Source: Polymorphum gilvum SL003B-26A1 (GTDB lineage Bacteria > Pseudomonadota > Alphaproteobacteria > Rhizobiales > Stappiaceae). From it: a stretch of 64,000 nucleotides of DNA. This document shows positions 37,649-46,094 of this stretch, piece after piece (within the stretch, counting starts at the first letter, position 1; every line of letters begins with the position of its first letter). The stretch spans positions 883,001 through 947,000 of the forward strand of contig NC_015259.1 of assembly GCF_000192745.1 (NCBI RefSeq). The letters run 5' to 3'. A program made the position numbers and the translations under genes. The notes below the pieces were generated by a model. That model had not been told where the DNA came from, searched no databases, and worked only from the letters and a program-made list of their open reading frames with translations.

Positions 37649-38041
37649 ATGTTCAAGAAGACCTTCGCCACCGCCATCCTTGCCGGAGCGACCCTTTTCG
37701 CCGCCCAGTTCTCCGGCGCCCAGGCGCAGGCCGCGTCCCGCGGCCCGACCGCCGAGGTACCGGCTGCCGTCCAGATCGACTATCGCCGCGGCGGTCGGGG
37801 CTGGGATGACGATCGCCGCCATGGCCGGCACGGCCGCCTGCAACCGCACGAGATCCGCAGGAGCCTCGTCCACCAGGGCTACCGGCACGTGGCGGACATG
37901 CAACCGCGCGGTTCGGTCTATGTCGTGCGGGCGGTCGGCTGGCGCGGCATGCCCCAGCAGCTCATCGTCGACGCCTATACCGCACGCATCCTCGAGCGTC
38001 GGCCGGCCGGCTACGGCCCGCACGGCGGCCATCGCTGGTAA
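37649..38041 (+). CDS. Small secreted basic protein, PepSY-like
   Basis: 130 residues. A signal peptide (about 1-30, MFKKTFATAILAGATLFAAQ, ending AQAQA) is followed by an Arg/Gly/His-rich stretch (GGRGWDDDRRHGRHGR) and a small domain (about 75-120: IRRSLVHQGYRHVADMQPRG, VYVVRAVGWRG, IVDAYTARIL) resembling the PepSY-type repeats of many small rhizobial exported proteins. GGAG lies 8 bases before ATG 37649. It is divergent from hsp20. The His/Arg/Gly-rich region could bind metal or acidic polymers, but nothing supports a specific function. Confidence 0.75.
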   Translation: MFKKTFATAILAGATLFAAQFSGAQAQAASRGPTAEVPAAVQIDYRRGGRGWDDDRRHGRHGRLQPHEIRRSLVHQGYRHVADMQPRGSVYVVRAVGWRGMPQQLIVDAYTARILERRPAGYGPHGGHRW

Positions 38042-38169
38042 GCGGCATGCGAAGGTGCGCTTCCGCGGTCCGTCCGAGCCCTGTGCCGGCCGGATCGCGG
38101 GGCAATTCCTGTTGAGGCCCGCCGGACGGATCTGTATCAGTTGGCAGTCGTCCGCACGCGAAAGAATTC

Positions 38170-39108
38170 ATGAGCCTCATCGATCTTCCCGAAAACCCCG
38201 TGCCGCCCGGAGCGGTCTGCGGTTATGTCGACACGCCGGACGGCGCCTCCATTCGCTATGCGCGCTGGCCCGCGGCCGGCGGGACGATCCGGGGCACGGT
38301 CACCCTGCTGCACGGGCGCGCCGAGTTCATCGAGAAGTACTTCGAGGTCGTGGCCGACCTCCGGAAGCGTGGCTTTGCCGTCGTCGCCTTCGACTGGCGC
38401 GGCCAGGGCGGCTCGAACCGCCAGTTGCGCAACCCGGTCCGCGGCCACATCCGCGACTTTTCCCGCTACCGGATCGACCTCGAAACCGTCATCGACTCCG
38501 TTTCGCTTGCCGATTGTCCGGGACCGCATTTCGCGCTCGCCCATTCGACCGGCGGCGCCGTGCTGCTGTCGGCGGCCGAACGCCTGCGTACGCAGATCCA
38601 CCGGGCGGTGCTCTGCGCGCCGCTGATCGGCCTGCGCGACTTCGGCCCGAAGGAACGCCTGATCTATCGCGTCGCCGCGGTGTTGACCTGGCTCGGTTTC
38701 GGGCGCGCCTTCATCCCCACCGGCAATGGCGTGGTGACCACGACCTTCGAGGCGAACAAGCTGACCAGCGACCGCGTCCGCTTCGAGCGTATGAACGCGG
38801 TGCTGGCCGCGGCTCCGCATCTCGGCGTCGGGTCGCCGACCAACGGCTGGCTCTACGCCGCGGCCCGCGCCCTGCGCCGGTTCCGCCATCCGGATTTCGG
38901 CCCCAGCGTGCGCCTGCCGATGCTCATCGTCGCGGCGGGTAACGACCGGATCGTCTCGACCCGCGCGGCCGAGGATCTGGCCACGCGGACCAAGGCGGCC
39001 GGCTATGTCGAGATCCCCGGCGCACAGCATGAGTTGATGATGGAAGCGGACGTCTACCGTGACCAGTTCTGGGCAGCCTTCGACGCCTTCATTCCCGGGC
39101 AGGACTGA
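38170..39108 (+). CDS. Alpha/beta hydrolase, monoacylglycerol lipase/lysophospholipase type
   Basis: 312 residues without a signal peptide. Motifs are LLHGRAEFIEKYFEVVADL (oxyanion region), VVAFDWRGQGGSNR, the nucleophile elbow AHSTGGAVLL (Ser in GHSMG-like HSTGG), a late acidic NDRIVSTRAAEDL and His in PGAQHELMME. The family hydrolyses lysophospholipids or monoglycerides (PldB or MGL-like). The length is normal. It stands between the small secreted protein and the convergent histidinol phosphatase. Substrate not known. Confidence 0.9.
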   Translation: MSLIDLPENPVPPGAVCGYVDTPDGASIRYARWPAAGGTIRGTVTLLHGRAEFIEKYFEVVADLRKRGFAVVAFDWRGQGGSNRQLRNPVRGHIRDFSRYRIDLETVIDSVSLADCPGPHFALAHSTGGAVLLSAAERLRTQIHRAVLCAPLIGLRDFGPKERLIYRVAAVLTWLGFGRAFIPTGNGVVTTTFEANKLTSDRVRFERMNAVLAAAPHLGVGSPTNGWLYAAARALRRFRHPDFGPSVRLPMLIVAAGNDRIVSTRAAEDLATRTKAAGYVEIPGAQHELMMEADVYRDQFWAAFDAFIPGQD

Positions 39109-39121
39109 AGCGATCGGGTTC

Positions 39122-39913
39122 TCAGACCGGCACGCGCGACAGTTCGGTGAGCACGATGTCGTGCAGGTGCGGATCGCCGCTGGCGACGATGCGGCCGCCG
39201 TCGACCGGCGAACCGCCGGTCCAGGTGGTCATCACGCCGCCGGCGCCCTCGACGATCGGCGCCAGGGCGACGACGTCATACGGCTGCAGGCCGGTCTCGA
39301 CGACCAGGTCGGCGTGGCCGGCCGCGACCATGCAATAGGCATAGCAGTCGGTGCCGTAGCGGGCGAGGCGCGCCTGCGCTTCCAGCCGGTCGTAGGCCTC
39401 GCGCTCGACCTCCTGCAGGATGCGCGGCGACGTGGTCAGCACGACCGCATCCTTCAACGCCCGGCAGGGCCGTGCCGTCAGCCTGCGCTCGCCGAGCGGC
39501 CCCTTGTACCAGGCCGACTGCGTGTCGCCGCAATAGCGTTCGCCGACATAGGGCTGGACCATCATGCCGAGACACGGTCTGCCGGCCGTCTTCAGCCCGA
39601 TCAGCGTGCCCCAGGTGGGCAGGCCGGTGATAAAGGCGCGCGTGCCGTCGATCGGGTCGAGCACCCACACATGTTCCGCATCGGTGCGTTCCAGGCCGTA
39701 TTCCTCGCCCAGGATGCCGTGGTCCGGGTAGGTCTCGTTGATCAGCGCGCGCATCGCCGCCTCGCCGGCGCGGTCGGCGATGGTCACCGGATCGAAGCCG
39801 CCCGCGAGCTTGCTCTCGACGGCGTGATCGGTGCGGAAATGCGGCAGGATCGCCGCCGCGGACGCTGCCGCCAGACGCTCCAGGAAGGGGAAGAAGTCAT
39901 GTTCCAGCTGCAT
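39122..39913 (-). CDS. hisN: Histidinol-phosphatase, inositol monophosphatase family
   Basis: 263 residues. It has the IMPase metal-site motifs GEEYG (Glu after ILGEEYGLE), WVLDPIDGTRAF and a C-terminal DVVALAPIVEGAGGVMTTW. Members with this sequence style in alphaproteobacteria are the HisN histidinol-phosphate phosphatases of histidine synthesis. The alternative is another small phosphomonoesterase such as inositol monophosphatase. The stop faces the hydrolase gene stop at 39108, only 13 bp away. An sRNA gene lies in the intergenic space upstream. Confidence 0.88.
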   Translation of the reverse strand: MQLEHDFFPFLERLAAASAAAILPHFRTDHAVESKLAGGFDPVTIADRAGEAAMRALINETYPDHGILGEEYGLERTDAEHVWVLDPIDGTRAFITGLPTWGTLIGLKTAGRPCLGMMVQPYVGERYCGDTQSAWYKGPLGERRLTARPCRALKDAVVLTTSPRILQEVEREAYDRLEAQARLARYGTDCYAYCMVAAGHADLVVETGLQPYDVVALAPIVEGAGGVMTTWTGGSPVDGGRIVASGDPHLHDIVLTELSRVPV

Positions 39914-40131
39914 GGGTGGATTGCGCCTGTTGCATGGCCTGGCGACCTGAGACGTCAGCCGGGCGGTCCGGGTTACGGGTTTTTGCGCAGAATTCCCTTT
40001 ATTTCAGCGACTTAAATAAATCTCCGCGCCTCCGCCTTGTAGCGGGTCGCGCCATCGGCCGTCAAAGCGAAACGCGAAATGCGACATCTGAGCCCTTGAC
40101 CTTTGTGCATTGCAATGCGAACTTGTTGCAG

Positions 40132-40223
40132 CGCGATACGACGCGTTGCGTTGTAGCGCCGCCCTCCTTGGGCGTTTCCTCCCTAGACTCGGGCCGCCTC
40201 TCACGAGAGCGGCCCCTTTTTTT
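40132..40223 (+). ncRNA. Trans-acting small RNA of the MmgR/suhB (alpha-r8) type
   Basis: The 360-bp space between two minus-strand genes holds an independent plus-strand unit. It has a 5-bp hairpin CGCCC/GGGCG (40160-40164 with 40170-40174), the unpaired decamer TTTCCTCCCT (40175-40184), and an intrinsic terminator (7-bp stem 40191-40197 with 40209-40215, extended by 3 bp after a bulge, then seven T at 40217-40223). From memory, that decamer is the conserved core of the alphaproteobacterial MmgR family (Rfam suhB). A -35-like TTGACC is at 40096-40101; the 5' end given is an estimate. Anti-Shine-Dalgarno CCUCCC suggests pairing with target ribosome sites. Confidence 0.75.
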
Positions 40224-40273
40224 GCCCGGGCGGAAGGTCCCGACGGCAGTTCCGTCGTCATGGCTAGGCGCGG

Positions 40274-41164
40274 CTACTCGGCTGCGATGGCGCCGGTGGC
40301 GAAGGCGCCGTCCGGCATGGCCGTCAGTTCGAAGGCGAAGTCCGCAAGGTCGCGTGCCAGCGCGTCGAATCCCGGCGTGCGCTCGTGGGTGGCCTCGTCC
40401 ATGTAGAGGCCGCGGTTGATCTCGATCTGCAGGGCGTGCAGGCCCTTGGCCGGCCGGCCGTAGTGTTCGGTGATGAAGCCGCCGGCATAGGGCTTGTTGC
40501 GGCTGACCGTGTAGCCCTTGGCCTTCAGAATGGTCGCCGCCGCGTCGGTCAGCTCGACCGGACAACTCGTGCCATAGCGGTCGCCGAGGATGAAGTCCGG
40601 CCGCGTGCCGGTGGTCTGGCAGCGCACGGACGAGGGCATTGAGTGGCAGTCGATCAGCACCGCATAGCCGAAGGCGACATGGGTGTGCGCCAGCAGCCGG
40701 CGCAGCGTGTTGTGATAGGGCTTGTAGATCTCCTCGATCCGGTACATCGCCTCGTCGACCGGCAGGCGACCGGCGTAGATCTCCTGGGATTCGCTGACCA
40801 CCCGCGCGATGGTGCCGAGCCCTCCGGCGACGCGTATCGAGCGCACGTTGGCGTAGGAGGGCAGGCGGCCGTCGAACATCTTGGGATCGAGCTCATACGG
40901 CTCGCGGTTGACGTCGAGATAGGCGCGCGGGAAATGCGCCCGCAGCATCGGTGCGCCGAGCGGCACGACCGAGGCGAACAGTTCGTCGACATAGGCATCC
41001 TCCGATCGGCGGATCGCCAGGGCGTCGAGGCGCGAGGCGGCGAGGAAGCCGTGCGGATAGCAGTGGCCGGAATGCGGCGAGTTGAACACGAAGGGCAGTC
41101 GCTGGTCGGCCGGGGCGAGGACCTCGAAGGCCGGTTCCTCGCGAAAGTCTGTCACGATCCGCAT
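40274..41164 (-). CDS. N-formylglutamate amidohydrolase family protein
   Basis: 296 residues. The FGase fold features are VFNSPHSGHCYPHGF, SEDAYVDELF, HFPRAYLDVNREPYELDP, LIDCHSMPSS, FILGDRYGTSC and NKPYAGGFITEHYGRP, with the metal-ligand His and Asp residues intact. In the Hut pathway it hydrolyses N-formylglutamate to glutamate and formate. Other members act on other N-acyl amino acids. I chose ATG 41164 (GGAAGAG upstream) since the earlier part looks untranslated. It is divergent from cpdR. A second, distant paralogue lies at 47482. Confidence 0.9.
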   Translation of the reverse strand: MRIVTDFREEPAFEVLAPADQRLPFVFNSPHSGHCYPHGFLAASRLDALAIRRSEDAYVDELFASVVPLGAPMLRAHFPRAYLDVNREPYELDPKMFDGRLPSYANVRSIRVAGGLGTIARVVSESQEIYAGRLPVDEAMYRIEEIYKPYHNTLRRLLAHTHVAFGYAVLIDCHSMPSSVRCQTTGTRPDFILGDRYGTSCPVELTDAAATILKAKGYTVSRNKPYAGGFITEHYGRPAKGLHALQIEINRGLYMDEATHERTPGFDALARDLADFAFELTAMPDGAFATGAIAAE

Positions 41165-41392
41165 TCTGCTCTTCCGCTCTTTAGATCCGGCGCCCGACCC
41201 CCGCGCCCACTTTCGACCGGGAATTGTCACACCGTAATGTTGCCAAGGAATCAACGCACCTGTCCACAACAAGTCGTGGCGCTGCGCGTTCGGCCGTGCT
41301 TCACTCTATCTTTACGGCGAATTGGAACTATAAAACCGGAAAGTCCGGAGCGGGGCAGCCTGCGCTGGAGCGTTCATGGTGGAGTTTGACGG

Positions 41393-41761
41393 TTGCAGAA
41401 CATGTCGCGGATCCTTCTGGCGGAAGACGACAACGATATGCGGCGCTTTCTGGCGAAGGCGCTCGAAAATGCCGGCCACGACGTGGTCTCGTTCGACAAC
41501 GGCCGGAGCGCCTATGAACGGCTGCGCGAGGAACCCTTCGCCCTGCTGCTGACCGACATCGTGATGCCCGAGATGGACGGCATCGAACTGGCGCGGCGCG
41601 CGACCCAGCTCGATCCGGATCTCAAGGTGATGTTCATCACCGGCTTCGCCGCCGTGGCGCTCAATCCCGATTCCAACGCGCCCAAGGACGCCAAGGTGCT
41701 GTCCAAGCCGTTCCACCTGAAGGACCTGGTCCAGGAAGTGGAGCGCATGCTGGCAGCCTGA
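41393..41761 (+). CDS. cpdR: Single-domain response regulator CpdR
   Basis: 122 residues, receiver domain only. It has acidic Glu11/Asp12/Asp13, phospho-acceptor Asp55 in LLTDIVMPEMDG, the very characteristic VMFITGFAAVAL stretch and Lys in VLSKPFHLKDLV. In Caulobacter, unphosphorylated CpdR primes the ClpXP protease to destroy cell-cycle proteins; CckA/ChpT control its phosphorylation. GGTGGAG lies 8 bases before the TTG at 41393, which favours that start. Homologues usually begin at the position of ATG 41402, which would leave the ribosome site 17 bases away. It lies just upstream of tRNA-Val. Confidence 0.92.
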   Translation: MQNMSRILLAEDDNDMRRFLAKALENAGHDVVSFDNGRSAYERLREEPFALLLTDIVMPEMDGIELARRATQLDPDLKVMFITGFAAVALNPDSNAPKDAKVLSKPFHLKDLVQEVERMLAA

Positions 41762-41905
41762 GTCGGCTTTCCACAGGCTGGCAGGGGGCGGCAGGAAGGC
41801 CGTCGATTGTTTGACGGTTCTCCGATTTCGGGTCTTGCACCGGTCGGCGATCCCCGTTATATCGCTGTCCACCGCAGCGCTTCGGCGCTTCTTTCCGAGG
41901 TTTTC

Positions 41906-41980
<75 letters not shown>

Positions 41981-42150
41981 TTTTCGCGCAGCGGACGGTC
42001 ACGGCCGGTCGCTGTGCAGGCAGCCGGGGAGAGGGATCGTGCGCCATTCGGCGCGATGCGGTCCCGCCCGCAAGGCCGCCGTCCATGCGGGCGCTTCACG
42101 CGCCCGTTTCTTTTGAGTTGAACAGCAGGGCCCTTCCGGGGGACGGAACG

Positions 42151-42276
42151 ATGAAGATCAAGAACTCGCTCAAGTCGCTGATGGCGCGTCACCGGGAAAA
42201 CCGCATGGTTCGCCGCAAGGGCCGCGTCTACATCATCAACAAGAAGAACCCGCGCTACAAGGCCCGCCAGGGCTGA
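42151..42276 (+). CDS. rpmJ: 50S ribosomal protein L36, cysteine-free type
   Basis: 41 residues, highly basic ([20 protein letters not shown], then [21 protein letters not shown]). The zinc-ribbon cysteines of classical L36 are absent, as in the zinc-independent form normal for alphaproteobacteria. GGGGGA precedes ATG 42151. The frame opens further upstream, but only this ATG gives the conserved start. It lies between tRNA-Val and the TPR gene. Confidence 0.96.
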   Translation: MKIKNSLKSLMARHRENRMVRRKGRVYIINKKNPRYKARQG

Positions 42277-42362
42277 GCCGCAGACGCGCTCGCGAACTCG
42301 TGAGCGCCTCCTTGTGCGTTTCTCGGATTGACCGCCGCAGCCGACGGATCATACTCGTCGGC

Positions 42363-43010
42363 ATGCGGATTTTTGTGCTTCTCGGATTCCTGTTCGTCTG
42401 GCTGCCGGCCCTTGAGGCCGCGCCGCCCGCCCTTCCTTCCCAGCTCGGGCCGGGCGAGGAGGAGGCCTCGCCCGACGATCTCGGCACGCTGCCCGACGAG
42501 AGCGTCGAGGGTGTCGAGGCGCCGCCCGAGGACACACCGCTCGACGTCCTCTTCCGCAACCTCGCCGCGGCTCCCGACGACGAGACCGCCCGGCGCATCG
42601 CCCGCAAGATCCAGATCCTGTGGCTGCAGTCGGGCAGCGACACCGTCGACCTGCTGATGGAACGGGCCGCGAGCGCGCTCAAGGCCGGCAACCATCCGCT
42701 CGCCCTCGACCTGCTTGACACCGTCGTGTCCCTCAGGCCCGACTACACCGAAGGCTGGAACCGGCGCGCGACCGCCCACTACCTGCTGCAGGACTACGGC
42801 CGCTCGCTGGTCGACATCGAGCGAGTGCTCGCGCTCGAGCCGCGCCACTGGGGTGCGCTGTCCGGCCTCGGCATCATCCAGCGCCAGCTCGACGAGCGCG
42901 CTGCCGCCCTGCAATCCTTCCGGCGGGCGCTCGAGATCAATCCCGGTCTCGACACTGCCCGCAAGGCCGTCGAGGCGCTGGAAAAGGCCGAGCAGGGCGC
43001 GCCGATCTGA
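42363..43010 (+). CDS. Exported TPR-repeat protein
   Basis: 215 residues. The signal peptide (about 1-18, MRIFVLLGFLFVWLPALEA) is followed by an acidic, Pro-rich linker (about 25-60) and three to four tetratricopeptide repeats (about 90-205), for example HPLALDLLDTVVSLRPDYTEGWNRR and AAALQSFRRALEINPG. The frame extends to 42300, but the signal peptide fixes the start at 42363. It is probably a periplasmic protein-interaction factor. It is 86 bp downstream of rpmJ. Confidence 0.85.
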   Translation: MRIFVLLGFLFVWLPALEAAPPALPSQLGPGEEEASPDDLGTLPDESVEGVEAPPEDTPLDVLFRNLAAAPDDETARRIARKIQILWLQSGSDTVDLLMERAASALKAGNHPLALDLLDTVVSLRPDYTEGWNRRATAHYLLQDYGRSLVDIERVLALEPRHWGALSGLGIIQRQLDERAAALQSFRRALEINPGLDTARKAVEALEKAEQGAPI

Positions 43011-43118
43011 TGCCGGCCGGCGGGCCAAGGGCCGGACGGGGCGCGGTCCGGGGCGCGGTCCGGATGGCGGCGCAGGAGCCCGCTTCCGTTTCGGCGTGAA
43101 CCGCGCTATGTCGACGCC

Positions 43119-44087
43119 ATGATTGCCACGTTTCTCGCCGTGCTGGCCCTGCTGGCGGGCTACACCGAATTCCGCCGGCGCAGGATCCTTGCTGCGCACC
43201 GTCCGACGGGCTCCTTCGCGGAGATCGCCGGCGAGCGCCTGCACTATCGCTTCGTGCCTCCTGACCCTGGCCGCGCAGACCTGCCCGTGCTGGTGTTCCT
43301 GCACGGGGCGAGCGGCAACCTGGCCGATCTCGAACTGGCCTTCCTGGAGCCGTTGCGCGGCCGTTATCCGATGCTGTTCGTCGATCGCCCCGGCCTCGGC
43401 CATTCCGAGCGCTCGGATCCGCTGCAGGCCGCGCCCGCCGCCCAGGCGCGCCGTATCGCGGCCCTGCTCGAGCACTGCGGCATCGACCGCTGCGTCGCCG
43501 TCGGCCATTCCTTCGGCGCCGCAGTCGCCGCCGCGCTCGCGCTTGAGGAGCCGGCGCGGGTGCGCGGCCTCGCCCTCGTCGCGCCGGCCAGCCACCCCTG
43601 GCCGGGCAAGGTGTCCTGGTACTACCGGTTTGCCGCGCTGCCCGGGGTGGGGCCGCTGCTGTGTCATACGCTGGCGCTGCCGGCGGCCGAACTGATGGCG
43701 CCGTCGTCCCTGCGTGGCGTGTTCGCTCCGGGCGAGCCGCCGCAGGGCTATGCGCGCGCCATCGGGCTGCCGCTGGTGTTCCGTCCGCGCAGCTTCCGCG
43801 CCAATGCCTGCGACCTCGCCGCGCTCAACGATCACCTGGCCGAACAGGCGCCGTTCTATCCCTCGCTGCGCCAGCCGGCCGTGGTCATCACCGGCGACGA
43901 CGACAGGGTCGTGTGGCCGACCATCCATGCGGCCGGCCTCAAGCAGGACCTGCCCAACGTCCGGCTGATCGTGCTGGAAGGCGCCGGCCACATGCCGCAC
44001 CATACCCACGGCCAGGAAACCCGGACCGCGATCGCCGCGCTGGCCGAGGTGATCGCGCGCGCCGGACAGCACAAGACGGCGGTCTGA
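43119..44087 (+). CDS. Alpha/beta hydrolase with N-terminal membrane anchor
   Basis: 322 residues. A hydrophobic N-terminus (about 1-16, MIATFLAVLALLAGY) may anchor it. The alpha/beta fold shows VLVFLHGASGNLADLELAF (oxyanion loop), LFVDRPGLGHSER, nucleophile elbow VGHSFGAAVAAALAL, the acid in ITGDDDRVVWP and His in LEGAGHMPHH. Substrate unknown. It resembles general esterases and haloalkane dehalogenase-like hydrolases rather than a defined enzyme. It is convergent with pyruvate kinase (37-bp gap). Confidence 0.88.
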   Translation: MIATFLAVLALLAGYTEFRRRRILAAHRPTGSFAEIAGERLHYRFVPPDPGRADLPVLVFLHGASGNLADLELAFLEPLRGRYPMLFVDRPGLGHSERSDPLQAAPAAQARRIAALLEHCGIDRCVAVGHSFGAAVAAALALEEPARVRGLALVAPASHPWPGKVSWYYRFAALPGVGPLLCHTLALPAAELMAPSSLRGVFAPGEPPQGYARAIGLPLVFRPRSFRANACDLAALNDHLAEQAPFYPSLRQPAVVITGDDDRVVWPTIHAAGLKQDLPNVRLIVLEGAGHMPHHTHGQETRTAIAALAEVIARAGQHKTAV

Positions 44088-44124
44088 TCCCGGCCGTCTT
44101 GCGGGCCGGCTTCCGGCCTCCGGC

Positions 44125-45561
44125 TCAGATGCCGCCGAGGCCGTCGCTGCCGACGAAGGCGATGCGCAGCATGTTGGTCGAGCCGGGGGTGCCGAAGGGC
44201 ACGCCGGCGGTGATGATGATGCGCTGGCCCGGCTTGGCGAAATGCTCCTGGTAGGAGATCCGGCAGGCGCGGTCGACCATGTCGTTCTCGTCGTGGGCGT
44301 CCTCGCTGACGACGCAGTGCAGGCCCCAGGCAAGCGCCAGGCGGCGCGCGGTGGAGACGACCGGCGACAGGGCGATGACCGGCGTCGACGGGCGCTCGCG
44401 CGCGGCGCGCAGGCCGGTCGCGCCCGAGGAGGTGTAGCAGACCACGGCGGCGAGGTTCAGAGTCTCGGCGATCTGGCGCGCGGCGGCGGAGATCGCGTCG
44501 GCGCCGGTGGCTTCCGGGTCCGTGCGCTGGGCGTGCACGATGGTGCGGTAGTTGGCGTCCTGCTCGACCTCCTGGGCGATCCGGTCCATGGTCTGGACCG
44601 CCTCGACCGGGAACTGGCCGGCGGCCGATTCGGCCGACAGCATGATCGCATCGGCGCCCTCGAACACCGCGGTCGCCACGTCCGACACCTCGGCGCGTGT
44701 CGGCACCGGCGCGGTGATCATCGATTCCAGCATCTGGGTCGCGACGACGACCGGCTTGCCGGCGCGCCGCGCGGCGCGGGTGATGCGCTTCTGCAGTCCG
44801 GGAACCTTCTCCAGCGGCATCTCGACGCCGAGGTCGCCGCGCGCCACCATCAGCGCGTCCGACAACTCGATGATCTCGTCCAGCCGGTCGATCGCCTGCG
44901 GCTTCTCGATCTTGGCCAGCACGCCGGCGCGTCCACGGACGATCTTGCGCACCTCAGCGATGTCGTCCGGGCGCTGGATGAAGGACAGGGCGACCCAGTC
45001 GACGCCGGCGTCGAGCACCGCCGTCAGGTCGCTGCGGTCCTTGTTGGTCAGCGCGCTCATGGCGATCTCGCTGTCGGGCACGCTGACGCCCTTCTTGTCG
45101 GACAGCTTGCCGCCGACCTCGACGCGGGTCACCGCGCGCTCGGCCGTGCATTCGCTCACGCTGAGGCGGATCTTGCCGTCGTCGAGCAGCAGGCGGTGGC
45201 CGGGCTCCAGTGCGCGCAGGATTTCCGGATGCGGCAGATGGACGCGGGTGACGTCGCCGGGGGCGGGATCGGAATCGAGCACGAAGGTCGCACCGTCCTC
45301 AAGCACTACCGGGCCGTCGGTGAACTTGCCGACGCGCAGCTTGGGGCCCTGCAGGTCGGCCAGGATGCCGATCGGCCGGCGCACGGCGTCCTCGACCGCC
45401 CGGATCCGCCCGACCAGCTCGCGCATCAGAGCGTGGTCGGCATGGCTCATGTTGATGCGGAACACGTCCGCGCCGGCCTGGTAGAGCTTCTCAATGCTAG
45501 CCTGATCTGAGGACGACGGGCCGAGGGTTGCGAGGATCTTTACCCGTCTGTTGCGCCTCAT
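44125..45561 (-). CDS. pyk: Pyruvate kinase
   Basis: 478 residues. It transfers phosphate from phosphoenolpyruvate to ADP, the last glycolytic step. Motifs are RRVKILATLGPSS, FRINMSHAD, the catalytic Lys region ILAKIEKPQAIDRLDEI, MVARGDLGVEMPLEKVP and MLESMI. The start ATG 45561 overlaps the stop of the DUF1036 gene by 4 bp, so the two are coupled; the frame extends further up only as shadow. The length is typical of bacterial type II enzymes. The C-terminal domain ends within normal range. Confidence 0.96.
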   Translation of the reverse strand: MRRNRRVKILATLGPSSSDQASIEKLYQAGADVFRINMSHADHALMRELVGRIRAVEDAVRRPIGILADLQGPKLRVGKFTDGPVVLEDGATFVLDSDPAPGDVTRVHLPHPEILRALEPGHRLLLDDGKIRLSVSECTAERAVTRVEVGGKLSDKKGVSVPDSEIAMSALTNKDRSDLTAVLDAGVDWVALSFIQRPDDIAEVRKIVRGRAGVLAKIEKPQAIDRLDEIIELSDALMVARGDLGVEMPLEKVPGLQKRITRAARRAGKPVVVATQMLESMITAPVPTRAEVSDVATAVFEGADAIMLSAESAAGQFPVEAVQTMDRIAQEVEQDANYRTIVHAQRTDPEATGADAISAAARQIAETLNLAAVVCYTSSGATGLRAARERPSTPVIALSPVVSTARRLALAWGLHCVVSEDAHDENDMVDRACRISYQEHFAKPGQRIIITAGVPFGTPGSTNMLRIAFVGSDGLGGI

Positions 45562-46067
45562 CGTCCGCCTGTCCCCTGCTGTACCGGTTCGGTGAGTTGA
45601 ACCGTCCAATTGCTCTGTTCGCCCGTATCGATCTCGAAGAAGCCCGTGCGTTCGTAGCCGCGCGCCACGCAATCCTCTATCCCGCGGATGGTGAATTCCT
45701 TTTCGCGCGTGCACATGTAGGCACGTCCGCCCCATTCGCCGAACTGGTCGTAATCAACCGCGTAGATGTAATAATACCGTGACACCAGGGCACCCGGAAC
45801 CAGCGTCTCGCAGGAATTGGGGGAAAGGTTCCACCAGCCTTCCGTGACCCAGTCGGTCTTGTCCTTGTAGCCGATGGCGACACCGACCTGGCTTTCGGTC
45901 TTGTTGCACAGGCGCAAGTCCGCCCGGGCAGGATCCACGAACACCGCCAGAGCGAGAAGTGCGGCCAGGGCACTTGCCGGCATTCCGGCAAGCAGTCGGT
46001 GGATGATCGATCCCGACAGGCGGCGCACCCCATTTGTGTTCATCTGCAATCGCTTGTCTCGCGGCAT
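45558..46067 (-). CDS. DUF1036 exported protein
   Basis: 169 residues. After a signal or anchor segment (about 25-48, ALAALLALAVFVDPARA) comes the DUF1036 domain with LRLCNKTESQVGVAIGYKD, WVTEGWWNL, CETLVPGAL and YYYIYAVD. It contains four Cys in the mature part, probably disulfide-bonded in the periplasm. In-frame ATGs at 46067 and 46043 are both possible and neither has a clear ribosome site. Its coupling to pyruvate kinase by ATGA overlap is a recurrent arrangement in Rhizobiales. Function unknown. Confidence 0.85.
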   Translation of the reverse strand: MPRDKRLQMNTNGVRRLSGSIIHRLLAGMPASALAALLALAVFVDPARADLRLCNKTESQVGVAIGYKDKTDWVTEGWWNLSPNSCETLVPGALVSRYYYIYAVDYDQFGEWGGRAYMCTREKEFTIRGIEDCVARGYERTGFFEIDTGEQSNWTVQLTEPVQQGTGGR

Positions 46068-46094
46068 TCGAATCTAGGCTTTTTGCGGGGCCGG

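Noticed and set aside
39914..40090. Possible small protein in the space after hisN
   Set aside because: Open frames there lack a ribosome site and run into the sRNA unit.
42255..44333. A 692-codon minus-strand open frame over the TPR and hydrolase genes
   Set aside because: It covers two well-supported plus-strand genes and has no ribosome site or motif.
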